NCBI GenBank assembly: GCA_025716855.1
Contig: JAIXMQ010000009.1
Span: forward strand, 273,501-337,500
Reading direction: 5' to 3'
Source: Pilaira anomala
Lineage: Eukaryota; Mucoromycota; Mucoromycetes; Mucorales; Mucoraceae
Length of the DNA stretch: 64,000 bases
In this document: in pieces, positions 1 through 12,185 of the stretch
Position numbering within the stretch: the first letter of the stretch is position 1
Layout: each line of letters opens with the position of its first letter
Translations under genes and position numbers: made by a program
The notes under the pieces: model-generated
Told to the model about the DNA's origin: nothing
Database searches by the model: none
Seen by the model: the letters and a program-made list of their open reading frames with translations, nothing else

Positions 1-2469
1 ATGGGTCGTTTGGAACTGTACATAAAGCACAACACAAGATTAGTCACAAACTTGTAAAGTAACAATAATATATTTAAAAAAAAGTACATGGATAGATAAA
101 AAAAAAAAGAGAGAGAAAAGTCTCCCAAAGGAACCTTATTTAACCAAAAGGGTATTTATTACTATTTAGGTTGCAGTCAAAGTGATGAAAAAGAAATATA
201 ATACGATTGAAGAATGTCAAGGGCAATTTGAACCAAAACTATTAGACTTACTTCCAAACCATATCAATATTGTTCAACTGCGTGATAGTTACTTAGCACC
301 TAATTGCGAACTTTCTTTCATTATGGAATATATGGATGGTGGTAATCTATATCAATTAATGAGAGAACGTAGGCACCATAAGTTACCGTTTAACCATTGT
401 GAATTAAAAAGTATATTGTAAGTTATCCCTCCTCTCCCCCCCTCTTGTATAAGATACTCCTAACCTAAAAAAAAACTCCTTGTTCCTTTTTGTTTTAGAC
501 ATCAAATATTATCTGCCGTATCGCATATTCATCACCATAACATATTTCACAGAGATATGAAACCAGAGAACTTATTATTAGATTATAAAACAGGTCGACC
601 CATCATTAAATTAGCAGACTTTGGTTTAGCTCGAGAATTAAAAAGTGAACCACCTTATACAGAATATGTTAGTACCCGATGGTAAGTCCTGCAAATCAAC
701 TTTATTTAAAAAAAAAAAAAAAAGAGAAATCTTATTAATCAAATTTTTAGGTATCGAGCGCCTGAAGTATTACTTCGATCTACTGAATACTCTGCACCAG
801 TTGATTTATGGGCAATTGGAGCCATCTTTGCAGAACTTATTACTTTAGAGCCTTTGTTCCCGGGTGAATCCGAAGTGGATCAAATTTACCGTATTTGTGA
901 TATCCTGGGAAGCCCCGGGAATAAGTTGGGTGTGGATCTCGGTCAAAAGAAAAAGAATGCCAGGCCCGAAAAGCGTGTTAGCCCTGGTTTTGCTCGAAAG
1001 AAACCTAAGGAACAACCCATGCCTGTCGTCACTGCTTCTACCATTTCCTTTTTGGATGGTGGTGGTGAATGGAAAGAAGGTGTTCGATTAGCCTACAAGA
1101 TTGGTTTTAAATTTCCACCTGTAAGTTTATTACTTACAATAAAATGTAACCCTAAACTAAACTTTTTTTTTTTTTTTTTTTGTATTAGCTTTCACCTCAA
1201 CCATTAGAATCCGTCATTCCAAATGCAACTGAAAACATGTTGGACTTAATAAGACGATTTTTGTTCTTTAATCCGAATCAAAGATTAACTGCAGATGCAG
1301 CTCTTGCGCACGCTTTCTTTCATGAGCGGGAAGAGCCCTCGCATACCACAACTGCTCATCTTGAACCTATCACACCACCCGATAAATGTCAGCCTGATAT
1401 ACCATCACATCACGACGCAACGAAACCAATTACACCTATGGATTTATTAAGTACACCTCGTACACCATATCAAATCTGTCCAGATTGGGAGACAGATCGC
1501 CCAGTCTCACGATACGGTAGATTATGTTCAGCCATAAAAGATGAACGTTTAAGCAGCCATGTAGATAGATTCTTACATGATTCTGAAGATCCATCCTGGT
1601 TAAATCAATCCCGACCTATCTATAGCTCTCATCAAAAAGTTCATCCGGTTACTGATCGACCCAACTCATCTAATTTATGGAATAAGTATAATTATGCAGC
1701 TCATCAAAGACCTAGCACACCTGTAGTTGAACATTCAACAGCAGTCAGTCATGGACATGGACATCATAATCCTGGTCCGACTGCAAGTGTATCCAGTAAA
1801 CGATATTCAACAGATGAATTTATAGGTGATACACATCGTAGAATACCTCCACATCACCTTCATCATCATCCAGATCATTCACATCATCCAAATCAAATCA
1901 TGACGCGACCACCTACTGCAGCATATGGAACACAACAAATGATTAAATGGGCCCCACCTCATTTCACTCAAAGACCTCCTCTACCACCAGCAGCAGCAGC
2001 AGCAGCACCAGTCACGCACCATCATGTACCAACACCGGTACCTCATCATCATGTACCACATCAACATTATCGTCAACCAGCAGTTGTACAAGATCCTGAA
2101 CTGTCTCGACCTGAAAGTCGTCGTTGTCGATCCCCTGCACCCTTTTCATCTCAATTGATGAAACACAAGCATACGACAACAGTTCATACTAACAGTACTA
2201 GCTTAAACCCTACTTCTCCTATTCAATGTTGGACAGCGCCTTCTGTTACTACTTCGGTCAATACAGATAAAGTCTTTATGGCACAAGATGGAGGAGTAGA
2301 TTTTTCACCTTATGTACGTAAATCAGATAAACCACAATCAACTCATCGTAATTCAACTTCGCATCGATTTAATTTATGGGTGCCTGAAGATGATGCAGAA
2401 GAAAATTCAGCAGCAGAAGAGAATAATACAATGGACCATGATAGGTCTGTTTTCTTACCCTTACAATAA
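1..2469 (+). CDS. Ime2/MAK (RCK)-type serine/threonine protein kinase, 5' end outside window
   Basis: CMGC-group kinase of the Ime2/MAK/ICK family, which act in meiosis, growth control or cilium/cell-length control; the role here is unknown. Exons as read: 1-53 (partial), 170-417, 499-681, 751-1120 and 1189-2469, all with GT-AG introns and matching phases, giving about 710 visible residues. The first visible codons encode the glycine-rich loop (GSFGTV), followed by VAVKVMKKK (ATP-binding lysine), HRDMKPEN (catalytic loop), DFGLAR and [14 protein letters not shown]. The activation loop therefore has a TEY phosphorylation motif, where animal MAK/ICK usually have TDY. The start codon lies upstream of base 1. 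Exon 4 holds a basic Lys/Pro-rich insert before the end of the kinase fold. Exon 5 adds a tail of nearly 400 residues rich in His, Pro and Thr with no recognised domain. The kinase identity is certain; the subfamily is an inference from motif style. Confidence 0.9.
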
Positions 2470-2721
2470 ATTAATCTATATACCCTTTTTTCTTAGCTAC
2501 TTATATATTTTTTTTATTTCTCATTGCTTTATTTCTTTCTTTTTTTTTTTTTTTGTATTTATATTTAGGTGGGTTCAAGTCTTGTAAAAAAAAAAAAAAA
2601 AAAAAAAAAAGAAAAAAAAATTATAGGAAATTTAAAAACAAATATTTAGATAGTTATACATATAAAATAAATGATAATAAAATTATTATTCCTTTTTCAT
2701 TCATTCATTTTTTTTTTCAAG

Positions 2722-3306
2722 ATGTCAACAACAAATGCATCCTTATTTTATAAACATTATTTAGATTTGAGAAAGATGAGACAAGAAAGATTAAAACGAT
2801 TACAACAGTATCAAAAGACAGTTCAAAAGCATGAACAAAGTTTATTTAAAATCCGAAACCATCTTGCTCGCGTCGTAACCGAACAAGCCAAAGTAAATGC
2901 AACCTTGACTCAATTAACTGAATCCAACGTCTGGGTCACTGCAAAAGAACACGCTCAAATGCATCATGTCTCGGATATCGTCAATAAAGAATACGCGAAT
3001 TGGACGCTTATCAAACAACAAAAACATGAAGCCATTGAAAAAGTAGCTCAGGATGCAAAACTTTCTGCGTCTCATATCATTGGCATCGAAAGAGCTTTGG
3101 TTTGTTTAGAAGACCAGATACGATTACTCATGGTCTGTCCAAAATCATCTAACACCCTCATTCATCCACAAATGCATACCTTGTTCTTTAGAAAATCCGT
3201 TTCCACTCACTCGTTACGGTCTATCATAAAAGGTACTTCAGGTTCTTTGGCTGGTACTTTGTTAACCAAATGGTTCAAAACAAGATCTACTACTACCATT
3301 GCTTAA
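2722..3306 (+). CDS. Small coiled-coil protein, unknown function
   Basis: Intronless ORF of 194 residues. The reading frame is open further upstream, but the ATG at 2722 is preferred because the upstream part translates to a low-complexity Phe/Leu stretch from a T-rich leader. Residues about 15-130 are rich in Lys, Gln, Glu and Leu with a helical, coiled-coil-like pattern (KMRQERLKRLQQYQKTVQKH). The C-terminal third is basic and Ser/Thr-rich. No signal peptide, membrane segment or catalytic motif is visible. It lies 250 bp downstream of the kinase on the same strand, with no sign of functional linkage. I do not recognise the family; a cytoskeletal or vesicle-associated helical protein would fit but is not shown. 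Confidence 0.7.
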   Translation: MSTTNASLFYKHYLDLRKMRQERLKRLQQYQKTVQKHEQSLFKIRNHLARVVTEQAKVNATLTQLTESNVWVTAKEHAQMHHVSDIVNKEYANWTLIKQQKHEAIEKVAQDAKLSASHIIGIERALVCLEDQIRLLMVCPKSSNTLIHPQMHTLFFRKSVSTHSLRSIIKGTSGSLAGTLLTKWFKTRSTTTIA

Positions 3307-4052
3307 AAAACTACATATATATACACACTCATAATAAAATAGAATTACGTTAGATTGCGTTTATTAGAAAAATATAAAGATTTTTTGATGTAGTTATAAT
3401 GCGATGTAACTAATAAATCAACTACTAAACAGATGTTTTGAGCTCGACCAATTTAAACGTATATCTTCTAACTGGTCAGCTTGAAAAGATGAGCAGAGAG
3501 GGCTTCTTCATCTTGACCAAGACAATTTATTTTTCCTAATTCATCGGGATAGCTATCTTGAAATAAAAACCGGTTTAGTTACTTTGCTTTTTTTTTTTGC
3601 CAAGTACAGTGAATTAATTTAACTATGTAAACGCGGATAAGAAAGTCATTCAAACATGACATACCTGATAAAATAACTCTATACATACAATGCATAAAAC
3701 GTTAAAAAACGTCTTATTTGCATATACGTTCAGATGCATCTATTTTTTTTTAAAAGTAATAAAAAAACAGCCGTTGCTATGCAACATTGAGTTTTTATGC
3801 GAACTTAGTGAATACGGGTTTTTTAGAATCGTCTTCTTTAAACCAAAAATAAACATTTTACATGATTGTTTCTCTTTTTTACACCATTGAAATCGGACAT
3901 TCAACCCACCAAACGTTTATTTAAAGAAAAAGAGCTTTTATTTGTTATTGGCTGAGATGATTTTTAAAAAGGGAGAGAGAAAAGGCATTTTTTGAAATCC
4001 CTTTTTCTTAATTCTCTCTTTTCTTCTCTTTTTCTTTTCATATAACGTTATT
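3307..4052. other. Intergenic, AT-rich
   Basis: About 750 bp between the coiled-coil gene and the oxysterol-binding protein gene. It contains T-runs and a C/T-rich leader just before the ATG at 4053. No RNA gene or repeat was recognised. Confidence 0.6.
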
Positions 4053-5649
4053 ATGCTAGGACGTAGTAATACAGTAGAAGGAGATCCAGATTGTACAGAG
4101 GTATTGGAAGATAATTCCCGTAGTATCTTGATGGGAATTATCAATCAGCTTCGTAAAGATATGGATTTACAAAGAGTGACTTTGCCTACATTTGTACTTG
4201 AACCGAGATCCATGTTGGAAAGAGTAAGTGATTTCTTTAGTCACCCTGATATACTGATTGAGTAAGTTGGATTTTCCCCTATAAATATATATATATATCT
4301 TTTTCTCGTTTATTTTTTTTTCTCAACCTTTTTTTTTATATTTAGAGCAAGTACCAAAGCAGATCCAGTCGCTCGATTTTTAGATGTAGTACGATACTTT
4401 TTATCAGGCTGGTACATTAAACCAAAAGTAAAGTTTGTTGTTATTTTTTTTTTTTTTAACGATTAAATAAATAAAAAAAAATTGTATACTCACGTGAATT
4501 CGTCATAAAAGGGAGTCAAGAAACCTTATAATCCTGTATTGGGTGAAGTCTTTCGATGTAAATACAAGTATAATAATGGAACAGAAGCAATTTATGTTGC
4601 AGAACAAGTATCACATCATCCACCTATTTCTGCTTATTATTATGGTAGTCCAGATCATGGCGTTTATATTCAAGGTGATTTACGTCCTAAATCAAGATTT
4701 CTTGGTAATAGCGCGGCTACTTTAATGGAAGGCGAAAATCATATTATCTTTACTCATTTGTATAATGAACGTTATGATATTACCATGCCAAATGTTTATG
4801 CTAGAGGCATCTTATGTAAGTATTTTTTTTTTTTTTTTTTTTTTTTTGCCAAGAGAAAATTAAAAAAAAAGTTTTATATTAGTTGGGAAAATGGTATTGG
4901 AATTAGGTGATAGTTGTGTTGTTCGTTGTAGAACTAGTGATTTGGTATGTGAATTGGATTTTAAAAACAAGGTAAATATATATATACATCGTTTATATAT
5001 ATAATTATATATAAAAACTCACATATTATGATTTTTAATTATAAGGGATTCTTTTCTGGTCAAAACAATTCGGTTTCTGGTAAAGTAAAAAGAGAGTCCA
5101 CAGGTGAAGTTCTCTATGAAATATCAGGTCAATGGTCAAATGAGATTTTTATTAAAATGGCCAAAGGTTCAAGTAAAAATATGTTTTTTGATGTCAAGAC
5201 AGCTATTATTCATCCAAAGATTGTTGAAGAAATAAAAGATCAAGAAGAAATGGAATCAAGAAGGTAAATATATATGTGTGTGAATTGTTTCAATTCAACT
5301 TATTCTTCTATCTAGACTTTGGTCTAAAGTATCTGAAGCCATTAAAAGAGATGATATGGATACAGCAACAGACGAAAAGACAAGGATAGAAGATAAACAA
5401 CGTGAAGATTCTAAACGACGCGAAGCTTCTAATAAAGAATTTGAATCAAAGTTTTTTAATTTGGTTCATGGTGACCAATACGAATTTAAGGGTATCTCTA
5501 CGTAAGTTTTAGATTATTATTTAACCTTTTTTATAAATACTTATATATATATATATTTTTGTTTTTTTAGTATTGATTTCAATGATAAGAAAAAAGCAAA
5601 TTCTGAATTGAAACAAATGGCTTTTTCATCTTTATCACCAAACCAATAA
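4053..5649 (+). CDS. Oxysterol-binding protein-related lipid transfer protein (short Osh/ORP type)
   Basis: Cytosolic lipid-transfer protein of the OSBP/Osh family, which moves sterol or phosphatidylserine in exchange for PI4P at membrane contact sites. Seven exons: 4053-4261, 4346-4427, 4512-4815, 4883-4971, 5046-5263, 5316-5501 and 5571-5649, giving 388 residues with all phases consistent. The family fingerprint EQVSHHPPISAYY is intact in exon 3, preceded by KKPYNPVLGE, a conserved segment of the ligand-binding fold. The N-terminal lid region includes LPTFVLEPRSMLER. There is no PH domain, ankyrin repeat or membrane anchor, so it is the short form made of the ligand-binding domain only. The LPTFVLEPRS segment suggests the Osh6/Osh7 branch rather than Osh4, but that is a judgement by eye. 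It is convergent with the MIR-domain gene downstream. Confidence 0.92.
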
Positions 5650-5973
5650 ATATTCCCTCCTCTCATATATATATATATATCTATATACTACACTCACTCG
5701 CACACATTTACTTTTTTTTTCTTCTTCTCATTTATAATAGAACAAATAAATTCCTTTCTTTTGTCCAAGATAGTAACAACCCTTCTTATTTCTAAAAATA
5801 TAATTCAATTGAAGAGCTACAAAACCTCACGTTTAGGTACCTGTACTTTTTGTCAAAAAGGTATTATACACAATGTAACAACCAATAAAAAATTGACAGT
5901 AAAAAGATCAAATTTATTACAAAAAAAAAGGGGGAGGGGGGGGGGAATATAATACTATAGATGTTTAAGACAT

Positions 5974-6693
5974 CTAGAAAGCAACACGCCATCTATCGTT
6001 CTCATCGGGACCTCCACCGAAACAAGTAACTTCGTTATGGTCTTCGTTCAAAAGTTCATCATGACTATGCAATGTCAAACCAGTAGGAACATGACGGAGG
6101 AAGAAAGAACGACCAGTATACCAAGTCTAATAGATATAAGTTAGTCTTTGCTATTCCCAAAAATAAAAATAAAAAGTAACTTACATTGTCCTCAACATCG
6201 AACTCTTCATTCTCTTCGTCATCAAAAGTCCATTGCTCAAGAACCCATTCGTCATTCTCATCGGCAGTATAGTCATCGCCATAACAAGTAACTTCTTGTT
6301 GACCAGTAATAGGACTTTGGAAACCATCATGAGAGTGAAGGTTTAAGCGAGTAGGCAAATGCTTGAGACGAATGACCTCACCAAACTTAACTTCAGTTCC
6401 AGGCTCAATATCTTCACCAATACGAGGAATGACGATAAAAGTAGACTCTTCACTGGTTTCCCAGTCACCACAGTAAGCCTTTTGTTGACCACTACCTTCT
6501 TCATAGATATTACCGTCTTGAGCAGTCAAGTAACGACCTGTCATGTTGTGCTTTAAACAGATGTGGTTACCGTATTGGATAGCTCCATCAGCTTGGGTAC
6601 CTTCATTGAAATCTTCGTCTATTAAATACAAGATGAGTTGAGCATAATGATATTGCTTTTATTCGTATTTATAAGCATTAACTTACCAGCCAT
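5974..6693 (-). CDS. MIR-domain (beta-trefoil) protein without signal peptide
   Basis: Three exons on the minus strand: 6693-6687 (only ATGGCTG), 6618-6185 and 6126-5974, giving 197 residues. The protein begins MADEDFNEGTQ, so no signal peptide is present. Repeated MIR-type motifs are visible: GNHICLKHNMTGRYL, then FGEVIRLKHLPTRLNLHSHD, then a third unit in exon 3 (FFLRHVPTGLTLHSHDE). Units end in Cys/Tyr-Gly motifs (AYCGDW, VTCYGDD, VTCFGGG) as in SDF2, protein O-mannosyltransferases and IP3 receptors. Known SDF2 proteins are ER-luminal, whereas this one should be cytosolic. It is acidic overall. Function unknown; carbohydrate or protein binding is the family expectation. Confidence 0.85.
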
Positions 6694-8344
6694 TTTTTTT
6701 TTTAAATAATTGAATTACTTTAATAAAAAAGAATAAAAAAAAAAATTGAAAAAAATAGAGCCCTTTTATATAACCATAACAACTAAAAAAAAAACGTGTT
6801 GCGGCTTTAGTTCCGAGAATAAAGTTATATTGCTATCTCCCAGAAAATTGCATAATAAAACTTGCCATGAATCTCTTTTTCCCTATCAGCCGAAGAACTT
6901 AATGCATGTGTGACGAAAAGTTTCTTTGGTTTCTATATTTAGGAAAATAGGCATCAAATTTGCGGCGTATTTTCTCCCTTCTTCTTCTTCTTCTTCTCAG
7001 TAGATACAAAATTCTTTCTTTCTCTCTTGACATATAACACGTATAGATACGCGTTATACAATTTGAATTTGTTTTTTAGCAAGAAGTCACTAAATAAAGG
7101 TTTACAAGTTGGTTCCTGGAAAGTTAATTTTCTGCAATTAAAAAAAAAAAAAAAAAACTTGTTTAAAAGTTCTAAAACTATGACATCTTTTTCTGTCTCA
7201 AACAAATTAAACTTTCCCAACAGAAAAAAAAAATATAGTTTTTAAGGAGAGAACTAACCAATTATTCTGGCTCTCTCTTTTGATTGTCTTTTAAGAGGAA
7301 TAAAAAAACGCGTTCATTATCATCTCTGAACCAAAATATTTTATCACTGAGATTTAATATAAAACTACACCGTGAGATTTGCTTAAAAAAGGAATACTAG
7401 GTACCAAACCCGTGTGTAATATATATATATATATATATTTACAGTGGCTGATGGAGGAAACTTCTTGGAAAATATTACATATATTTTAAATTGAAAAGCA
7501 AGTAGTAGTTGAATTGGAATTAATCTAATATTTCCATGAGGAGCAAACAAGTATTTTATTTTGAAAAAAAAAAAAAAAGTGTGGCTGGGATTCATATTTA
7601 ACCACGCGCACAAACTGTTTGTGGAGAATGATAGAACCTTTTTTTTTGTGGCACATTTAATTTGAGGCAAAAACCTCGTTTTGAGGCGAGATTATTGTGT
7701 GGGATGTTTTTGTTGGTTAACTTTATATGTTGTACACACATATAGAATACTCAATTTATGCTGAATTCATTGGTAGCACGTTCTCATTTACCATTATGCT
7801 GGTTTTTTTTATATATATATAAAAAGGCGTTATCAAGTGTATATTACTTTCTTTTATGGTTGATTGGTTTACAATTGGTTGCGGTATATATTAGTTGCGC
7901 TATGTCATTTATTGTATAATTAATTAGCTTGGTAAAAAAAATAACTGTAAATATAAACCTTAAATTCTAATCAAGTTGCTTTCTCCATAAATAGATTGGT
8001 ATGAGCGTATCCAATAGTATAAACCTAATATTTTATATTAAGCCGCGGGACTTTTCTTATGGTATTAAGAACTCATACCTGGTGATTTATTATAGCTCGA
8101 AATAAAACAAATACTTTTTTATGTACATTTTCATGCACTGTTTAAGTTTTGATGAAAAGCTTTATATACACAAAAAAAAGTCAATTTTTATTTTGTCTTT
8201 TTTATCGTTAACTATTGTACTTTTTTATCTTAGAAATAATTTTATAACAAAAAAAAAAAGGAATTCTGTCAAAGCTTATGGTACACACAAAAGGTCAAAA
8301 TAGACTCTAGTTATAGCTTTTTTATACATCATTTTTTCGATCAC

Positions 8345-8387
<43 letters not shown>

Positions 8388-9012
8388 GTGGGATGAATCA
8401 ATTTTTATATACTCACTGTGAAATTGGTAATGCAGCACCACTAAGTAATCTCTGTCCTGCCTCAAAAACTCTGTCTGCCTTCTCAAAAGATTTACTTTGA
8501 TATTGCAAAAATAAGAGTTACAATTGGTTGTCGATAGACTGCTACCAAACTTCATAGCACTATTGTTTTATCGCCTTTGTAAACGACGGTGAAATCCTGT
8601 CAATTATTCAGCTAAATAAAAAAAAAAACCCTGTCTATTTTTTTTTGCTTTTTTAACGCACGTAAAATAAAGGATGAATGAGAGCTTTCTAAAAACTACA
8701 GTGTATAAATTAAATGGGGATAATTAATAATATATAACAAGTGACCAGAACCCATAATACCAATGACTGACCGATATAAAATGTTGTATCGGCATATTTA
8801 CTCACTATTAATAATGTTAAACAACATTCGTGTTCTTTTTTTTTTTTTTTGAACAAAGTCACAATGCAATTATTAAGCAAAAAGCTTACTACTACTACTA
8901 CGTTAATATGTGTCACAAAATATTTATTTCTTATAAGTATATAAAAAAAAAAGCGAAACATTTGAAATTATTACATACTTTTCTTTTTTTTCTTCCAGTT
9001 CTATCAACAATC
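6694..9012. other. Long intergenic region, AT-rich
   Basis: About 2.3 kb between the divergent MIR-domain gene and the MDR oxidoreductase gene. It holds poly-A/T runs, an (AT)n tract near 7420-7438 and a long dinucleotide repeat near 8350. Open frames here are short, rich in Phe/Lys and show no family resemblance. The last part before 9013 is probably the oxidoreductase promoter and leader. Confidence 0.55.
8349..8382. repeat. (AG)n microsatellite
   Basis: Uninterrupted AG dinucleotide tract of about 34 bp in the intergenic region upstream of the MDR oxidoreductase gene. Confidence 0.95.
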
Positions 9013-10068
9013 ATGTCTTCTCTTCCTGCTACCCAAATAACTTACCGCGTTACCAGTGATAAGGGCCCCAAAGACGTCAAACCATTCGAGGAACCTCTTG
9101 GTACTGAACTTGATCCTAACCTTGTCATGATCAAAGTAAAGGCAACTACACTGAATTATCGCGATCTTATTATTTCAACCAATACATATGCAGGAATCGA
9201 TATATCTAAAAATGTTATTCCTATGTCAGATGCATCAGGAGTGGTAGTAAAGGTCGGTTCATCCGTTAGTGAATTTGAGGTTGGAGATCGTGTGATTACC
9301 AACTCTGATCCTGCTCGTCTTTATGGTCATTTCAAGTCTTTCAAAACTGGCCTAGGTACTTATGCAGATGGCGTACTCACTCAATATAAAGTTTTACCCG
9401 AGGCAGGACTTGTGAAAATTCCCAAGGATTCTCATTTGACAGATGAAGAAGCAGCTTCTTTGGTCTGTGCTGGTGTTACTGCCTGGAATGCACTCTATGG
9501 TATTAAGGATTGTTTCATTGCTGGTCAATCTGTCTTAATGCTCGGTACAGGTGGTGTCTCTCTTATCACCTTAATCTTGGCTAGAGCTGCAGGTGCTGTC
9601 ACTATCATTACCTCTTCTTCTGATGAGAAATTAAAGTTTGTTCAAGAAAAATATGGTGCAGACCATGTCATTAACTACAAGACTCACCCTGATTGGGAAA
9701 AGGAAGTGATGAAAATAACCAAAGGCGAAGGTGTTGATTTCGTTATTGAAAACGGTGGTTCCGGAACAATTCTGAAATCCATTGCCTCTATTAAAATCGG
9801 TGGTCAAATTTCTTTAATTGGTTTTTTGGGTCAAGCTGCTCAAACACCGGAAGTGCTGATGCCTGTACTCAAGAAGAGCGCAATCCTTCGTGGTGTCGCA
9901 ATGGGCTCTAAACAGCTTGCAGAACAACTTGTTCAATTTGTTCATGCTAAGAAGCTTCCAATGCCTATTGAGAAAACCTTTGGCTTCTCGGAAGAAGAAG
10001 TACATGCTGCTTATGAAGCCCTTCGATCACAGTCTGTAGTCGGAAAGATCGCTATCAAAGTTGATTAA
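9013..10068 (+). CDS. MDR-superfamily oxidoreductase, zinc-less quinone-oxidoreductase-like
   Basis: Intronless, 351 residues. The ATG at 9013 (MSSLPATQ) is chosen because the open frame before it is low-complexity leader. The GroES-like N-terminal half has LNYRDL, where zinc alcohol dehydrogenases carry the catalytic cysteine, and the structural four-cysteine zinc cluster is absent. It should therefore be an NAD(P)H-dependent reductase of the quinone oxidoreductase type rather than a zinc ADH. The Rossmann segment GTGGVSLITL lies in the middle and is followed by a long cofactor-binding half (GADHVINYK, GEGVDFVIENGG). The natural substrate cannot be inferred. A decayed copy with about 110 bp of the same 3' flank lies at 27014-27928 on the minus strand. 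Confidence 0.88.
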   Translation: MSSLPATQITYRVTSDKGPKDVKPFEEPLGTELDPNLVMIKVKATTLNYRDLIISTNTYAGIDISKNVIPMSDASGVVVKVGSSVSEFEVGDRVITNSDPARLYGHFKSFKTGLGTYADGVLTQYKVLPEAGLVKIPKDSHLTDEEAASLVCAGVTAWNALYGIKDCFIAGQSVLMLGTGGVSLITLILARAAGAVTIITSSSDEKLKFVQEKYGADHVINYKTHPDWEKEVMKITKGEGVDFVIENGGSGTILKSIASIKIGGQISLIGFLGQAAQTPEVLMPVLKKSAILRGVAMGSKQLAEQLVQFVHAKKLPMPIEKTFGFSEEEVHAAYEALRSQSVVGKIAIKVD

Positions 10069-12185
10069 AATATAATCAATAAACGTTCACTATAAATAAA
10101 ATTTACTTTGGTGTGCCAAAATTAAACGGAAATAATTATTCCACCCAAAATAATTTGTTTTACGTTTTTTTTTTTTTTCCTTTTTTTTTTTGTTATTTGT
10201 ATTTCAAAATTAATCTTCCCTAACGCTATAGTCTTAATTTCTTCTTTGACTACATATCCTAATCTAGACAAGAGATTGTTTCTAGAAATAAATAACTTTG
10301 AAGCTTGCATAAAATACGTTGCTATTCATGGTAAGTCATATCAATGCTCTACTAATCATTTAAATCAGAAAGAAGTACTTCAATGTTTAATAAATCCCAA
10401 TAGAAAATGCTCTTTTTTTTGTACAGATTGCATGAATTACATACAGTAGAGGATACTCTGTTCAAACCTGTTAGTGGCGAGGTGGTGCGCAAATAGAGTG
10501 CGCGTATCTTTCCTCACTAAAAAAAAAATGAGTAAAATAAGATTGGTGGTATTCCCGACTTTTGCTAAGTCATGAAAATTCACAGGATACTTTAAACATA
10601 TAAATTCATTAGCTATTGACAACATGAAGTATCAATATTTTAGAAAACGTGAACAAAAGGGAAACCCCTGAGGTCAGAAGCAAAATCTGGTATTAATTCT
10701 AGCCAGGTGCACAAAGACACTCATCAATATGTTGAACCTACTAGAAACCGTGTGAAAAAATAACTATGACATTTCCAGAATCATGGCTATAGTAGCAGAA
10801 AATTTTATTCGGTTACTTCAAATCAACAAACTTTAATTTTGATACACTTAATAAAAAAAACACATCGTAAAGAAATCGTGAACCATAAAAATAAAAACTA
10901 TTTATTAAAACTATAAAATAGCGTTATCATATATCTCTAAAATCATTATCATACTCTTATTTTTGCTTTAGTATATTGAAAGATGTATTTTTCAAAAAGA
11001 AAAATTAGAATAAACTTATTGATTTTCTTTTCTCTTCCAGTATACAAGGGAAATAAACAATAGTATATTAATTGCATATTCCAACTCATTTGAATCTCAT
11101 AGAATTCAGAACCGAATTTGTAAGAAGTACACAGAATGTAACGTTACACCCCCTATAGAAATAAACTATTATGCATCACTAAATCGTATGGACACCCCCC
11201 TTTTTTTGGACAAACATTTCTTGTTAAAAATCAATTATTTCATTTAAACAACATGACATAGAATCGATGCAAAGTTTAAAGGTGTATTTTGCTCCATATT
11301 TAAAAGGTATATGTTTAGACATAAAAATATATATATATATACTTGCCCTAACAAAAAAAACTGTAATTTGAGTTTTCACTGCAAAAATAATCATTTATAA
11401 ATCTTTATAATTTTATTTTACTTTGATTTTTAAATCATTACATAGAAAGAGTACAAAGTTATACGCTAGAGATCCATAAAAAGAGATGGTCTCAAAGGTT
11501 TATAATGCCAAGATATATTCACATTTATGATTTTTACCTAAAAATGTAGTTTTTTTTTTTTTTCCTTGGTCATTGTACATAGTTTGTCTCCTTTTTCTTC
11601 ATCAAAGAAACGAATTAAGATCGGTAAATATGTAGTATAGCGTAGGCTCGTTGTTACCTTAATACAATGGTAGCTTCAAAAAGACTCGGCCTTTCTGAAA
11701 AAAAAAAGTATAGGTGGGTGACAGAATCCCTTGTATTAGATATTTAATGACTTTTGTAAAAAATAAAAAAATAAAAATAAAAACTCATTAATATCATTAG
11801 AATCATAAAACCAACAAATGTATATTAAACTAGTTAAAACGGCTTGAATGAAACTATCTTGTTATTTACTTATTAATTTATCTCGTTTAACTTTGCTATT
11901 TAGTAAAATAGCAATGAATTTTTTATCCTCACTTTTGTTTTTATATTATACAACCCAACAGACATTTAAATAATTGTTCGCGTTATGATGTTTCTTGTCA
12001 TTAAAATAATACTACAGCAATGAATATTATTTCCTTTGAAAACAATGATATACTTTCACTAACTTATCTTAAGTGTCATCAATTTCGGGTCCGAAAGAAC
12101 ATACGAATAATAATAAAGAAAAGAGACACGGAACTCTTTTTTTTTTTTTTCTTTATTTCACAATTCAAAAAAAAAAAAAAAAGTC
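10069..12185. other. Intergenic region with a degraded repeat
   Basis: About 2.1 kb. The first 110 bp is duplicated behind the MDR pseudogene (27014-27115). From about 11240 to 11760 it contains a decayed relative of the elements at 27.9-32.0 kb, listed separately. The rest is AT-rich with short meaningless frames. Confidence 0.55.
11240..11760 (+). repeat. Degraded relic of the 1.5-kb inverted-repeat element family
   Basis: The segment around 11330-11480 matches the right-hand part of the elements at 27.9-31.9 kb: it shares the core TATACTTGCCCTAACA and a following stretch ending in a long 'TTTGATTTTTA..ATCATTA..GAAAGAGT' pattern. From about 11625 to 11755 it also resembles 31900-32040, just beyond the second element (GGTAAATATGTAGT-like, then GGGTGA). 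No terminal inverted repeat was found here, so this is an old, eroded copy or a segmental duplicate. Confidence 0.6.

Noticed and set aside
8830..9012. Upstream in-frame extension of the MDR oxidoreductase
   Set aside because: The extra 61 residues are runs of Phe, Tyr and Lys from the T-rich leader, and the family begins near the ATG at 9013.
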